A DNA stretch of 64,000 nucleotides. Origin: Oscheius sp. JU75 (Eukaryota; Nematoda; Chromadorea; Rhabditida; Rhabditidae). Of this stretch, positions 49,976 through 61,398 are shown one piece after another (the stretch's first letter is position 1; each line of letters opens with the position of its first letter). Where the stretch lies: positions 558,001-622,000 of the forward strand of contig JASJZC010000002.1 of the NCBI GenBank assembly GCA_037178855.1, read 5' to 3'. The notes beneath the pieces are model-generated. The model was not told the DNA's origin and did not search any database. It saw nothing but the letters and a program-made list of their open reading frames with translations. The position numbers and the translations under genes are program-made.

Positions 49976-50078
49976 GCCGTCTGTCGACGCCGCTGTAGAG
50001 TTTTTTTTAAAAGGTTTTTGGTTTGTGTCTAGAAAATTTGATTTCGCCATAAAATTTTAGCTACAGAGGCATTAAGGA
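49962..50078 (+). repeat. Dispersed repeat, copy 3
   Basis: The same CCAGCCGGCTGCGCCGTC block as copy 1 followed by TTTTAGCTACAGAGGCATT; it directly abuts the repeat at 49738-49975. Confidence 0.75.
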
Positions 50079-50756
50079 ATACTGTGGAAGTTGTCAAATC
50101 GTCAAAAAATTCTAATTTCGCGCGGTACCGCCAGCAATGAGCGCGGAAGAACTTTTGAAAATGACACTCGGACATTTTTCATCTTTTTTCTTCGTGTTTT
50201 GCTCTTCGTTTATTGTTTTTTTAGCTGTATTATGTTTTATTTAGAATGTGCATCGATCGAAGGATTGTTTCAAGCGGTTAGTTAGTCTCTATTGTAGTTC
50301 TTCTCCGACAAATTTCCGGTAACTCGAGATGAGGACATCCAGGATCCTACGCTTCGACTCCCCAGGACAAAACGCTGCTTCGAACAACAGAATGGTCTTT
50401 CTGTTAACATGCGGTTAGTTTTTAAATCCCCGTATTTCTTCTCCGCCACTTTTTCAGCGTTTTCTTCGGTTTGGAGTGGAAGTCTCTAGATACAGTGTAA
50501 ATTGTATCATTTCACAGGAAAAACACTCTGCACTCCTGTTGACTACACGGTCAGTGGAAACCGCCTCTACCTCTGACAAAATTCCAGGTGCATAGTTTCA
50601 ACGAAGGCCGCGGCAGTTAGAGGGAAAGAAGTGACTCGACATCAGAAGAGGATCTAACCCGCACGCAGCGGTGAACAACCGGATAGAATTCGATTAGAAG
50701 CTAAGTTTATTTTGGTACGGTTTCAGAAAAACAGACATAACAAAACACAGTAATCA

Positions 50757-53700
50757 CTACAGAACCCGCAAATCCACGACATTAGTAGTCCTAGTTTCTC
50801 CTCCATTGACTCTGATCTTCAATCCCCTCTTATTCTTGGCTCTTGATAGCGCAACGTACAGTTGTCCATGAGAGAAGACTTCCGTAGGAAGGAAGACTCC
50901 CACCTTCTCAAGAGATTGGCCCTGTGACTTGTTAATCGTCATGGCAAATGCCAATTTGACGGGAAACTGTCGTCTGATTAGGATAAACGATAGACCTAGA
51001 GCAGTTTTTCTTCAGAATTCTTCAATGTATCATACCCTTTCCTTTGGATGACTTGAGATCGATTCTTGGGATAATTATTGACTGTCCTTTCCTACTGCCG
51101 TTGATAAATTTGCATTGAAGAGCATTTCTCCCAAAACCCTCGACTTGAAGCCTAGTCCCATTACACAATCCTCTCGCCACATTCAAATTACGAATGAGCA
51201 TGACAATACAGCCAATTTTTAGCTCGAGCTTGTGAGGGGGTAGGCTAGAGGGAGTCAAAGAGTTGAGAAACTCGGGAGACAACGCCCATTGATCTTGCGT
51301 ATCTTCTTTTTCTACCGAATCGAAACTCAAGAAGACACTTTTTTGTCCTGAACTTTTCCTTTCGGGACGCTAGAAACTCTTTACCTGTCATTTTATTGAG
51401 AATTCGTAGGTTCATCTGGTCAACATTAACATTTTTGGGACAAAGGATCGCTCTTGCGTTCAAGTGATCTGGATCGTCGTAGATTCCTTCAAAAATCTCC
51501 TCTACCAAGTCTCCGGTGCTAAACGATATCTTTTCAAAGTTTCTATCCAAATCCTTACCTCAAGATTTCTCGCGGGATTTCTATTTTTCCCTCTTCGTTT
51601 TTCTCAATTTTGTCTTCGCCCACTTTTAGGAGAAACTCTTTGAATTCATTCGATTCGCTAGAGGCTCGCATATTCTCGTGCAGTCTGAATCTGCTGAATT
51701 CCGAGAATAGAGGCGAATGCTTCATGCAGCAGGCGTATGCATCCAAAGAGAAGAGTTTGTTTGGGATGGGCAGCACCTACAAATCTCATGTCCTTGGGTA
51801 ATATTGCAATTACCTGACGGAAATCGCCTCCCATTAGCACCGTTTTGCCACCAAATGGGATGCTGAGTTGATTTGTGACGTCGCGAAGAACAGTATCGAT
51901 GGTGTTCAGGACTTTGTCCGATAGCATGGAGCACTCGTCAATTATGAGAACGTCGAGATCTCTGAGAAGTCTTCCCTCCCTGGTATTTGGCTTCAGCGAG
52001 CTGGATTCGCAGTTTTGGGCAATGTTGAGCTTGAAAAATGAAGCAATCGTCCTGCCTTCGGGTAGTAGATTAGCGGCGATTCCAGTCCACGCAGTACACA
52101 TGACTGTCTTTCCCTCACCCCGCAATATGTTGAAAATCGTTTCGTAACAGAAGGTCTTTCCCGAGCCGCCTGGTCCATCGAGTAGCACCAACCGTTCCCG
52201 CCCAGACAGGACTGCGTCCACCTAAACTTAGAACGTATCCAAAGTCTTATGTAATCCTTACAGCTTCTTTCTGCTGCCTGTTATTTTCTACTTTGGCATA
52301 CATTTCCTGCCCCATGGTTCCGTAATCCGGGGTGTCGTCTGCCATCGGTGCAGGCTGAGCATATCGTGTTTGGATGAACTGTTCCAGTACGATGTTGAGA
52401 GGACCACACATCTCCAAAATATCGTAGTATGCTAATGCTTCGGCATCAGCGGGTGTGCGTCCTCGATTAACATAGTCTTCCGACATTTGGACCTTCCAAT
52501 CTTCCCACATTTGGTTACCACATGAAGGCTGGTCGAACGCGAGAAGAGTTGCAAAAACACTTCGTAATGCAGGAGGCATTTTGAAGCGTGCTGCGTCAGC
52601 CATCGCCTCATTGAAATGATGCGGAGTTCGGATCAATCCGAGCTCTTTGGCTGCCTCTTCCGCTGTGTGGAACCTGGTTTCATTGACCGTGAACAGTTCT
52701 TCATAGCTTGTGGCTCCGGTTGTGTGCAATAGAAGTAGACGGATACAATAGCGTTCCTGCTGCTTTGGACTAACCGAGTGGATCCTTCCAATGTTGTTGT
52801 TAACATGTCTCTTAGGGGCCCAGAATCTGTCCTTCTGCAAACCTAATATACTGATTTTGCTACCAAAAAATACCTTATTGTAAGTGAAGTGCTCGGGAAA
52901 CTGGTTGTAGGTGACAGTGCGGGGATCGACCGGTCCCAACTCGCGAAGACGTCCTTCTGCTTCGAGGTCCCTTGCCTTTTTGTTAAAGTCAAAATATGCG
53001 AGAAGAGAAGTCTTTATATTCTGCGCAGCCGCCTGTACCTCATTACCCGGTGCAAAAACAACAGAATGTTTTCCTTTTTCATGTACCTGAAGACACGGTT
53101 ATAAATTCTCTGAGCTAACATACCACTAAGTCGATCACAGCGTTGGATCTTCCGTGAAGTTGGAATTCGAAGAGACGGTGATATCCTTCCGGGGCGCACA
53201 GATACCTAGCGTCGAGATGTTCAGCGACCTCATCTATTATTTCTCCGTTTGTTGCGCGCTGTTTCCGCTCAAGCTTGAGCTTTGCCTTGTCACTGCCTTT
53301 ATAGGTGTACTTGTAAAGATATTTTACTCCCTCGATTTCTGCACAGGCTTGGACATTTATATGAGCGTCATACTTCAGAAGAAGCAGAGAATTATATGGG
53401 ACAACCCATTGATTGTTGTAGTACTGAAAACAAAATACTTTGTCTAGCTACAAAACAAACCTTTGGACGGTCTCTGCCACCTATCCTAGCAATTGTTCCG
53501 GTATCTCTTCTTTTGTAGACTGGGTATCCGTTGACATTCATATTGGTCCGATCTTGGAAGGCATATGGGAACCTTTTTGAGCAACCTGTTCCATTCCAAC
53601 ACGGAGAGTTGACGCCGCAATCGCGGTGGATCATGTGGCGAGCAACTTTTTCAAAGAGCTCAGGTTCCCGGTCAAAGTCTGGCAGCTCAGCACGGATGTG

Positions 53701-56045
53701 TCGATCAATATCATCATCGGAACGGAATTTGTCGTCACTGTGAAGGGTGAAGAGAGCGTGAATGTGAGGCAAGCCCCGCTTCTGCCACTCCACGGTGAAA
53801 ACAAAAGCGATGACCCTTCCGAACAGTCGTCCCTCCGTGATATCCTTCATCATTTCCTTTGACTTCATTCGGAAAACGCGCTCGACTAAGTCTGGACGAT
53901 CAGAGGCTGTTTGTCCTGGGTACAGATTCTCCTGGATCTCGCGCCAATTCGGATTACAGGTGAACGTGACAAATATATCGGGCTTTCCGTATCTGCTGGT
54001 AATCGTCATGGCATCCTATAAGTTTTTCTTCCCCAAAATACTGAATGACTTCACTTACCAAATAACAGTTCATCATATAGCGTGGACTGGACGTGAACGT
54101 TGCTGGAAGAAGGATTCGCGAACCACATTGACCTCCTGTGTCGGTGGCAATGAACTCTCGAAGGTCGGAGTAGTATTCCGATCGTAAGGTAGCCTGATGG
54201 TTTCGGATGAATTCCAGGTTGCACTGCTCCGTCTTTCCCCAAGATCCGCAAACGAACTGTTGAAGAAGTTTTCCTCCGTAGAGAATAGGATTGAAGGTAT
54301 TCCGGATAGAGAGATAATAACAGTAATAGTCCTTCAGTGTCATTTTCTTCTGCTCAACAGCTCCATTTGCTTTTTTCACCTGCTTCTTTCTGTCCGCATG
54401 ATATCCGAAGTCACCTCTGATGAAGAAGAAGGGGTAGGAGCATGGGTCGAGCATCTGAATCGAGATATTTTTCTGTAATCAAACTTGTCCAACCTTGTGA
54501 ATTATTGGTACTTTTCGTAACCCTCCACCCCTTGCGTGAACTGTGTAGTTCTTTGGGGACGGAACCTCTCCGTTTTCTCCTACGTAAATCAGAGCTACTT
54601 CGGCAATTCGAGGTGTATTATATCTGCGAGGATCAGGAGTGTTGACGGACTGGAACACCAAGCGAACTCTGTCCATTTCCCTATGTTCTTGACGTGCCTT
54701 CTCTTCCTCTTCTTTATATACTTCTTGAAGAAGTTTGTAGCTGCGAGCGTATTCGTGGTTCTCTCTCATATACCGGCTCAGAAAACGCATTAAATCGGGG
54801 TTACAGTCAGAATTGACAGGAAAAGCTATGCGGTGATCAGCTGCAGCTGTCTCGTCAATGAAGAATAGTTGCCCATAGGAAGGAGTTACATTACTGCCTA
54901 TGGCTGGACCCGTATGGAAGCAAATTTCTCCATGAATTTTAAAGACGAAAGGACCTCTTCCGTGCATAGTTTGCAACTAAAAAGTGACTGATCTCACAAC
55001 TTGGTTCCTCACCTTGCAATCCATCGAGGCAATGGAGAAAGCAGAGTTGAATTTCCTGATGTTTTTGATGAAATTTGCAGAGTAAGGATTCTGTCCGGTG
55101 AAAAGCTCAGCCAAAACTATTGGATACTGTTCAAATCGATCGAGAGTCACTGCGCCATTTCCACAACAGGGATTGTAAGTACCGTCAGCTTTTCGTGGAT
55201 GTTCGTCCCGGAAGTACAAAGCGCCACAGTGAGAGCATTCGTCAGACAAAGTACCGAGATAATAGTCTGGAGGAACAACGTCAAGATTCAGATTACGTCG
55301 TGCGGCTAATCTTAAGGCAATTTTTTCACGGCGAACTGATTTTTGGGTAGCTCTTTCTTGTGGAGTTTGACTGAAAAAGTGGCTTTTTGAGCAAATTTTC
55401 TAACAAACCTTTGATCTCTTTCTCTATGAGCTGATGTGTTCTGCCGCTGTATTTCTGCTCGACGGGGATCTGGGAGATTTGCTCTCTGCTCGCGGTGTGC
55501 TTCAGTATCTAGTTGTCTTATTTCGGCATGGACATTCTGTGGTAAGTTTTGCCGGATAATTTGACGTCCCAAAGTATTCCGCTCTCTTGTATTTTCACGA
55601 ACATCATCTGATGTGTTCTTCCGACGAAAATGACGCAAATTGGAATTATGTGCCCGTTCCTCTGCAGCTTGTTTAGGAGTCATCATTGACAATAGTCTAG
55701 CTCTTCTATTTTGTTGCTGAATTCGCCTTTGTTCTCGTTTCCTTGCTTGTCTCTCCAGCTCCAAACTCGACGTCCTCTCCTGTTCTTGATCAGCTTGTCC
55801 CTCCGGCAATTGTCTCGATAACTGTTCTACTCGTCGTTCCTCTTCTCGATCCAACCGGAAACACTCCTCCACAAATTCCATGGGCTCTTCAGTTGTTCGG
55901 TGCACCGATGTATCCATTTCCTGGGATCTACTACCGAAAATATTTGAACAGAGTGCTGTCCTTACCTTTCTTCTTCAACAGGAGGCCTATTTCGATCCAA
56001 GTCGTCTTGATCCGGTCGCCTAAGACCGCTTTGCTGATGTCCCAT
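50757..56045 (-). CDS. Helitron Rep-helicase (HUH nuclease plus Pif1-type helicase)
   Basis: The start proposed is MGHQQSGLRRPDQDD at 56045, spliced to RSQEMDTSVHRTTEEP, then an Arg/Glu/Gln-rich N-terminus. A zinc-finger-like CSHCGALYF...NPCCGNG follows, then a nuclease domain with RGLPHIHALF (HUH) and KYLYKYTYKG (the two catalytic Tyr). The helicase has LLDGPGGSGKTF (Walker A), LIIDECSML (Walker B), MGGDFRQVLP, LHENMRA, TINKSQGQS and YVALSRAK. Several introns of 37-60 bases (for example after DFRQ, after KMTG, after EILR, after SSKGK) each restore frame when removed. No inactivating stop or frameshift was found at the joints checked. It acts by rolling-circle-like transposition in the nucleus. 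Confidence 0.85.
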
Positions 56046-56256
56046 AGTTAACAGTAAGTTTTTTTCTAGATAAATTTCAGGGTTCACAAAGAAAACAGAA
56101 TAAACAGGTAAACTTGCACGGAGAAAACGTAATAGTGCTTCGTGAAAGTGTTTGTTATAACAGTTCATTTTAGTTATCTACTGGGAAAATCAAAGGAATG
56201 ATCCAGGTTATCAAGATTTCAAGACACTATTCCATGATGTTATAGGCAGCGCAAAT

Positions 56257-56735
56257 TTATTGAAGAGGATTTCTAACGTCCTGATCCGAAGATGTCATTT
56301 CAGAAAGAGCGACAATTGTTTGGATTCCCTGAGATCCCATATCGACACTGATCAAGTCGAGAGGAAGATGGTCAAAGAGCAAATTGTCTTTATGATATAG
56401 ATCCTGTTCCATTTCATTAATTTTTTGTTTTAGCATATTATTCTCACTTAAAAAGTATTTTAAACGTGAATAAATTGCAAAACAAACCGTTTAACTTCCA
56501 TGAAATCTCTATCCATTTTAGCAATTTCACCTCCCAGTTGTTGAAGAAGAATATCTCTCTGCCTGTTCGCGGTTTTCTGCTGTCTGATGCGCGTGGTCAG
56601 TCCGCCAATAAGATTTCCCGTCGACGTATCGCCCTTTAGTTTCAAATACTTAGCTTTTTTGCCTAGAAGCCCCAGGTCGACGGTGTTAATAGGGTCCTGC
56701 CCCACAGCACTACTAATTCTTTTATGAAGATTCAT
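56257..56735 (-). CDS. Coiled-coil protein upstream of the Helitron gene
   Basis: Two exons (56735-56488, 56446-56257) join through GTTTGT...TTTTTAAG to 145 residues: MNLHKRISSAVGQDPINTVD, LGLLGKKAKYLKLKGDTSTG, NLIGGLTTRIRQQKTANRQR, then a heptad-like stretch (LGGEIAKMDRDFMEVKRE..., MLKQKINEMEQDL) and a polar end SSDQDVRNPLQ. No DNA-binding family was recognised. It lies 211 bases upstream of the Rep-helicase start on the same strand and could be a second Helitron gene or a captured or host gene. Confidence 0.6.
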
Positions 56736-56999
56736 CGCAGTGTCTAAAAATTAATTAAAATTACGTACTGTGACCGTAAGTTTTCCTGCGGAGCCTTTAC
56801 CTTTGGCTCTTACAAACCATACCCAAAGGTACGTAAAACAAAAATATTGACACTCGGATAGACCGAGGTCGATTTGGCCATAAATTATGGCTTGCGAATA
56901 AAAAATGGTGCCAAGTAGATTTTCTTGAGATTATATATCTGATCAGCGCGCCGAGACGGTACGGGAGATCCCCAGAGCAAGCCGGCAAATTTTGCTGCC
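56736..56999. other. Spacer with a core shared with tRNA-like composites
   Basis: CCGAGACGGTACGGGAGATC at 56951 shares CCGAGACGGTACGGG with the core of the composites at 1.65 and 62.55 kb, here without obvious tRNA-like arms. Confidence 0.5.
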
Positions 57000-57250
57000 T
57001 GAAGTCGCTTGTGCACCTTTTTTCTCAAGTTTTTTTTCTGTTTTCCTAATTTTTCTCGTTACTCTATAACAAATTGCACATTCTCTTTCGTTTGCAACCG
57101 TCAAAAACGCCAAAAAGTCACGATAACATGGTGAAAATCGACGAACTTTGGAATTTTGGGTGCTGCGTAGACATTTTCGTACAAACGCAAAAGGCTTCGG
57201 ACGGACAGACGGAGACGGTTGCTCTTTATATAGTAGTAGAGATCTTTTGA
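57000..57250 (+). repeat. Repeat flanking the Helitron, right side
   Basis: The counterpart of 49738-49975 in direct orientation, ending GGTTGCTCTTTATATAGTAG. It also shares TTTGGAATTTTGGGTGCTGC with 49.15 kb. Confidence 0.7.
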
Positions 57251-57718
57251 TATAGTCTGTTCAATAATAATTGAGCATTTTTCAAACCGTCGCGACTAAA
57301 AATGCGCGGCGATTCAAACACCTTTGAATTTTCGCAAAAACGTTTCTCCGAAGTTGCCCTTCTTTCCTTGTCAGTTTTACATTCTCAATGTAGAAAAGTG
57401 GACAGAAATTCGAAATTGTTCAAAGCTTTCGCAACACCTCACTTCCTTCCCGTCACTCTGACCTCCCAGCTGTGTCCACACTTTGTTTTTTCCTCAATAA
57501 TATCAGCGCACTATTATCTTTCGAGTATCAGGGCGGTCTCCTGACTCACACAGCTCCAGAGAGCTGTTCAAATAACGGGTTGGGGAAAAGTTTGGCCACA
57601 GCCATGCGAGTTGCCATCCCGTCTCGTCGTCGTCTTGAACTCATTTTGGACTATTTGAACAGGGTGAGTGTAGAGGTGATCATACCTGTCAATTCACATC
57701 ATAAACAGGAGGGGGAAC
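57251..57718. other. Spacer with an open frame of unclear meaning
   Basis: A frame through 57535-57726 reads SNNGLGKSLATAMRVAIPSR and LELILDYLNR. It crosses a GTGAGT/AACAG intron and stops at EGEHA (TAA 57724-57726). No start was assigned. It may be the 3' end of a gene just before the next one. Confidence 0.35.
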
Positions 57719-58415
57719 ATGCGTAAATGTAGCAATCGATCCGCTGCGATAGCCATCTCATTTTCCACATTTGAACGACCTCGTACTGGGAGGCAAATGT
57801 CCGATTTTGTCAACAAAGTGAAGGACATTTGTACTGTCCGAAAACAGCCGGTCTCTCCATATCTATGTCCCTATGACTGCCCTGTCACAGTCCATAACAC
57901 TCACTGTCTCACTGTCCCTATCACTCTCAATATCTCTCTGTCACTATCCCTTTGACTGTCCCTGTCTCTGTCACGAGCTCTTTCTCTGTTCCGGCCACTG
58001 TCATTTTCTGTATCACTGTTTCGTTGTCCCTTTCCCTGTCTCTGTTCCTCTCCCTGCTTCTGTCCCTCTGCCCAGTTGACTCACCGTGACAAGATCTACT
58101 TGACCTGTTCTTTCAAAACAGTGCCATTGACGTCACAGCTCATCCATTACGGACCCGAAATTGACAGAGAGCTGACCTTGACAGTGACTCATCTCTATGT
58201 TTCTCATTTGCATTCGTTTCCGCTCTTTCTCGTTCTTTCTCTTACGCTGGGTCCATCCCGACAAACTTTTTTCTTCCGCCCAGCTGCCGGGCGGCAGACC
58301 TCTCAAATCTCGGGTCGCTCTCGCTCTCACACACACATACGCTGTGAACACTTATTTGTTTGAACAACTGCCGCAATTTCTTGACTTTGCTGCTTTATTC
58401 CAATCTATCTTTTGA
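57719..58415 (+). CDS. Unrecognised small protein, three exons
   Basis: Exons 57719-57850, 58076-58183 and 58284-58415 all join in phase 0 (123 residues). It starts MRKCSNRSAAIAISFSTFER, then RQMSDFVNKVKDICTVRKQP, HRDKIYLTCSFKTVPLTSQL, HYGPEIDRELTLT, and ends THTYAVNTYLFEQLPQFLD and FAALFQSIF. No signal peptide or membrane helix; no family recognised. Closing of all three junctions and good polypyrimidine acceptors support it. The start could lie further upstream. CHMP4 follows 141 bases after the stop on the same strand, an operon-like spacing. Confidence 0.55.
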
Positions 58416-58556
58416 GTAGGTTTAATCTGTCTCTGTCGCTACCTCTCCCCCTGTCTCTTTGTCTCCCTCCTTTTCTGCTTCTCTGTCTCTCTGCTTCTCT
58501 GCCTCTGTGTGTCTCTGTCATTTTGTCTCTCTGTCTCATCTCTCTCTTTCCAGAAA

Positions 58557-59377
58557 ATGTCCTTCCTGGAGAAAATGTTCAAAGGGGGTCGTAAGCGCAA
58601 GGCACCTGTCAGTGACTCCCAGCAAGCCATAGACAATCTGAAGGAGATGGAGGAGCTCCTGGTTAGGAAGCAGCTGTTCCTGGAGGAAAAAGTTCAAAAC
58701 GTGAGTCTGTCCACTGTAAGTGTCATTCGACTGTTTAGGAGCTTGTACTGGCCAAAAAGTACGGAAAGTCGAACCAGAGACAGGCTCTGGCAGCTTTGAG
58801 ACGGAAGAAAATTCATGAGCTGGACTTGGAGAAAGTGGACTCGGTAATTAGAGTTCTAAAAAGATATTGACAGTGACAGTTCAGATGCTGATGAAGTTGG
58901 AGGGGCAGAGGACAGCTTTGGAGAATGCCGGTCACAATGTTGCGGTCATGAAGGTGTTGGAGTACACAAACAAGGTTCTCAAAGGAGCTAATAAAAATCT
59001 GGATATCGACAAGGTGAGACTGACAGTGACAGTAATAGTGACAGTGAAAGAAATAGAGACAGAGACAGAGAGTCAGTATTAAGCCTACTGAGCCCCTTGT
59101 TCAGGTTAACGACATCATGGACGAGATCAGTGAAGGCCTGGCCGTTTCCGACGAGGTGGCAGCTGCCATCTCTCGACCCATTGACCAGGTGGCCGATGAA
59201 GATGAGCTCATGTCCGAACTGATGGAGCTCGAAGCCGAGAAGAAATCTGAAGTTCCCGCTGTCCCTGTCCCTCTTCCCAAGGTCCCTCATGGTCCTCTGA
59301 CACGCTCCAAATCTCGAGAACTCTCTCGGAAGGACTCAGAAATGGCTGAGCTGCAGCAGTGGGCAGCTGCTAACTAA
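58557..59377 (+). CDS. ESCRT-III subunit CHMP4/Snf7 (vps-32)
   Basis: CTCTTTCCAG lies just before AAAATG (SL acceptor). Four exons (58557-58700, 58739-58843, 58885-59013, 59105-59377) give 216 residues. MSFLEKMFKGGRKRKAPVSD is the amphipathic/basic Snf7 N-terminus. QAIDNLKEMEELLVRKQLFL and QALAALRRKKIHELDLEKVD build the helical core. VLEYTNKVLKGANKNLDIDK and VNDIMDEISEGLAVSDEVA are the alpha-4/5 region, followed by a Pro-rich linker. CHMP4 polymerises into membrane-remodelling filaments for endosomal sorting and abscission, and binds ALIX through its C-terminal helix (ELQQWAAAN here). Confidence 0.92.
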
Positions 59378-59566
59378 TTTTCCATGACAATCTCTTTTTT
59401 TCCTAATTGTACAAAAAATAAAGGTTTTCTTAGTTTTTGAGACTCAGACAGAGACTTCAGACAGGGACATAGAGGCAAAGAGACAAAGACATAACGGAGC
59501 GACGGAGAGTAAGAGAGACAGAGAAACAGATTGCTTGAAAACTTGACACATCCAAAAAATTTTGTT

Positions 59567-60857
59567 TCAAAAATGACAAAAGGGTCCTAGACAATAGTAG
59601 CTAAACGGATACTTTTGTAGCCTCGTCATACCGCTCAATGATTTCTTGAACATTTCGACTCTCCTGGTACGAGGTCCCATTTGGAAGATTGTTCCTCCGA
59701 GTTCCAGTCCGGATCCATTATCGTAACGCAACTGGTAGTAGGGGGAAATGTTGGTTCTGGAGACGGAAATATGACTGGCAAGGAAGCCTGTGATATAGAC
59801 ATCATCGACCTAGAGAGACAGAGAGACAGTCCTGATATTGTCTGCTGCTCACCCAGTAGAAAGGAACTTGCTCTGAAGCCTTGACTATTCTCCTGGCTCC
59901 TTCTCTGTTAATCAGATAGGCTATTCCGCTGCAGTAGTCAGGGTAGACTGTACCGTTGAAGACCTTTGGATGGACGTACCTGAACTCAGATGTTAGGATA
60001 TAGAAACAGAGTGAGTGACAGTGACAGGCTAGTAGTACACTTACCATTTGCTAGACGGGTTCCTTTGGATCTCCATTCTTTTCCAGACCAGACATAGAAT
60101 CTGTCCAGAGCTATCTTCCAGATCTTTGGATAGGGCTGCTACCTGGTAGTCATTCGTGAGAGACAGAGGGACAGAGACTGACCTTGTCTATTCTCCATCC
60201 AACGTCGTCGTCTATTTTGAGCAGTACTGTACTATCTGGACAATTTGCGGAAAAGTAGGAGAGGTGAGAGAGTTGCTGAACATGGGTGAGGAAGAGACGG
60301 AGAGACAGAGAGACTCAGAGGCAGAGAAGAAGAGAGACCTACCTTTAGTGAAATGTTCCTGTAACTGTCCACATAGTCTCCCAGGAGAATGTCTCCATGC
60401 CAGTTTGCTTCTTCCTTCACTTCTTTCAAATCTTTGAGTCTACCTCTATGATTAGGATTCAATCCAACAGGGAACAGTATCTTGTAGCGGTACTGAACAA
60501 GTAATGTACTGTCACTGCCTCTAACCTTTCTGGTGAACTGGGAGCTACCATATGTAGATCGATAGAAATCTCTAATCTGGTAGTCATCGTGTCGGGTATG
60601 CACGACTACCAGAAAATGTAGTAGGGAACAAAAGTTGGAGGATGGTTTGAGAAGAACGGAACTGTCAGGTGTCTGAAGAAAAGTCACTGTCACTCTCGCC
60701 CTTCCTGCTTCACCTGTATCAGTAGTTTTCTCCCCAGTAACCGAAGAATTCTAATGGGTGAAGCATCCAACAAGAAGAAAATTAGGATAACTGTACAGCA
60801 TAGAACGAATATAGAAGGACCACTGTGGCTGAGAATATTTCTTCGTCTGACTATCAT
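59567..60857 (-). CDS. GT31 (beta-1,3-galactosyltransferase-like) glycosyltransferase
   Basis: A type II membrane protein. The start proposed is ATG 60857, MIVRRRNILSHSGPSIF, then a signal anchor (VLCCTVILIFFLLD); another in-frame ATG lies at 60950. The lumenal part has VVVHTRHDDYQIRDFYRSTY, LKEVKEEANWHGDILLGDYV, DSYRNISLK, STVLLKIDDDVGW (the DxD metal/UDP-sugar motif), TVYPDYCSGIAYLIN and VDDVYITGFLA. That is the GT31 order. The end is YPFSYYCLGPFCHF at TGA 59569-59567. It acts in the Golgi on glycoproteins or glycolipids; acceptor unknown. A TATA-like box lies about 40 bases upstream of the chosen start. Confidence 0.82.
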
Positions 60858-60892
60858 AATAGAGCAGAAATGACTTTCGCGCGGGCTCCCAT

Positions 60893-60902
60893 GGATATAA
60901 AG
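60893..60902 (-). promoter_or_regulatory. TATA-like box of the GT31 gene
   Basis: The minus strand reads CTCTTTATATCCATGG, 36-45 bases before the ATG at 60857. If used, transcription would start downstream of ATG 60950, favouring the shorter protein. Confidence 0.4.
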
Positions 60903-61398
60903 AGAGGGGAGAGGCGTCTCTTGACCAACAGCTCGGACTCGTGAGCTCATTTAGAATCAGGCGAACAAATATGGGTGAATACCGACGTGGCAGGGTGATC
61001 GAGAGACAACTTCTGTCTCTCTGGTTTTCTCCCTGTCTCTGTCTTTCTGTTTTTCTGTCTCCGGTGTCCTGTCATTCTGTCTTCTGTTTCTCTGCACTAC
61101 TGAGACTAGAACATTCATTTTACAAGAGATCACCGAACAAATAAGTTTTGCAAAGATACCAGTGTGGTTGTGATGAAAATAAAGTTGTTCATTCAGTACC
61201 CGCTTGGCTAATATGTATCGCAAATGTCAGCAGGTACTTTCAAGAAGAATTTTCCTGCTTGTCTATCTCATTAATGGTCTGAACCATCATGCTGCTGGCC
61301 GTTACAGCGACAGAAGGCTCTGGACTGACTTCGTTACTGCTACTGAAGCGAATATTGAAGGTGCCTTCGGCAACCTCATGGAGTGGCTAAAGCAAAAA

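Larger units (their letters stand above)
50757..56735 (-). mobile_element. Helitron, apparently intact coding core
   Basis: The minus strand carries a Rep/helicase gene and upstream of it, in the same direction, a second gene coding a coiled-coil protein. The exact ends were not located: the 5'-TC and 3'-CTRR with hairpin, which would lie below about 50.75 kb and above about 56.7 kb, were not identified. Diverged direct repeats outside (49.7-49.98 and 57.0-57.25 kb) are not a normal part of a Helitron. They may be non-autonomous relatives or an older element it landed in. Confidence 0.75.

Noticed and set aside
48473-50078. CRISPR-like array from spaced identical blocks
   Set aside because: Three copies at irregular spacing in a eukaryotic genome, one truncated; a dispersed repeat explains it.
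51360-51395. Frameshift in the Helitron helicase between KMTG and FLSFDS
   Set aside because: Removing a 37-base GTAAAG...TTCAG intron restores frame exactly, so no frameshift is needed.
51740-51830. Frameshift in the Helitron helicase after DFRQ
   Set aside because: A 41-base GTAATT...TTGTAG intron joins DFRQ to VLPIPNKLF, the expected family sequence.
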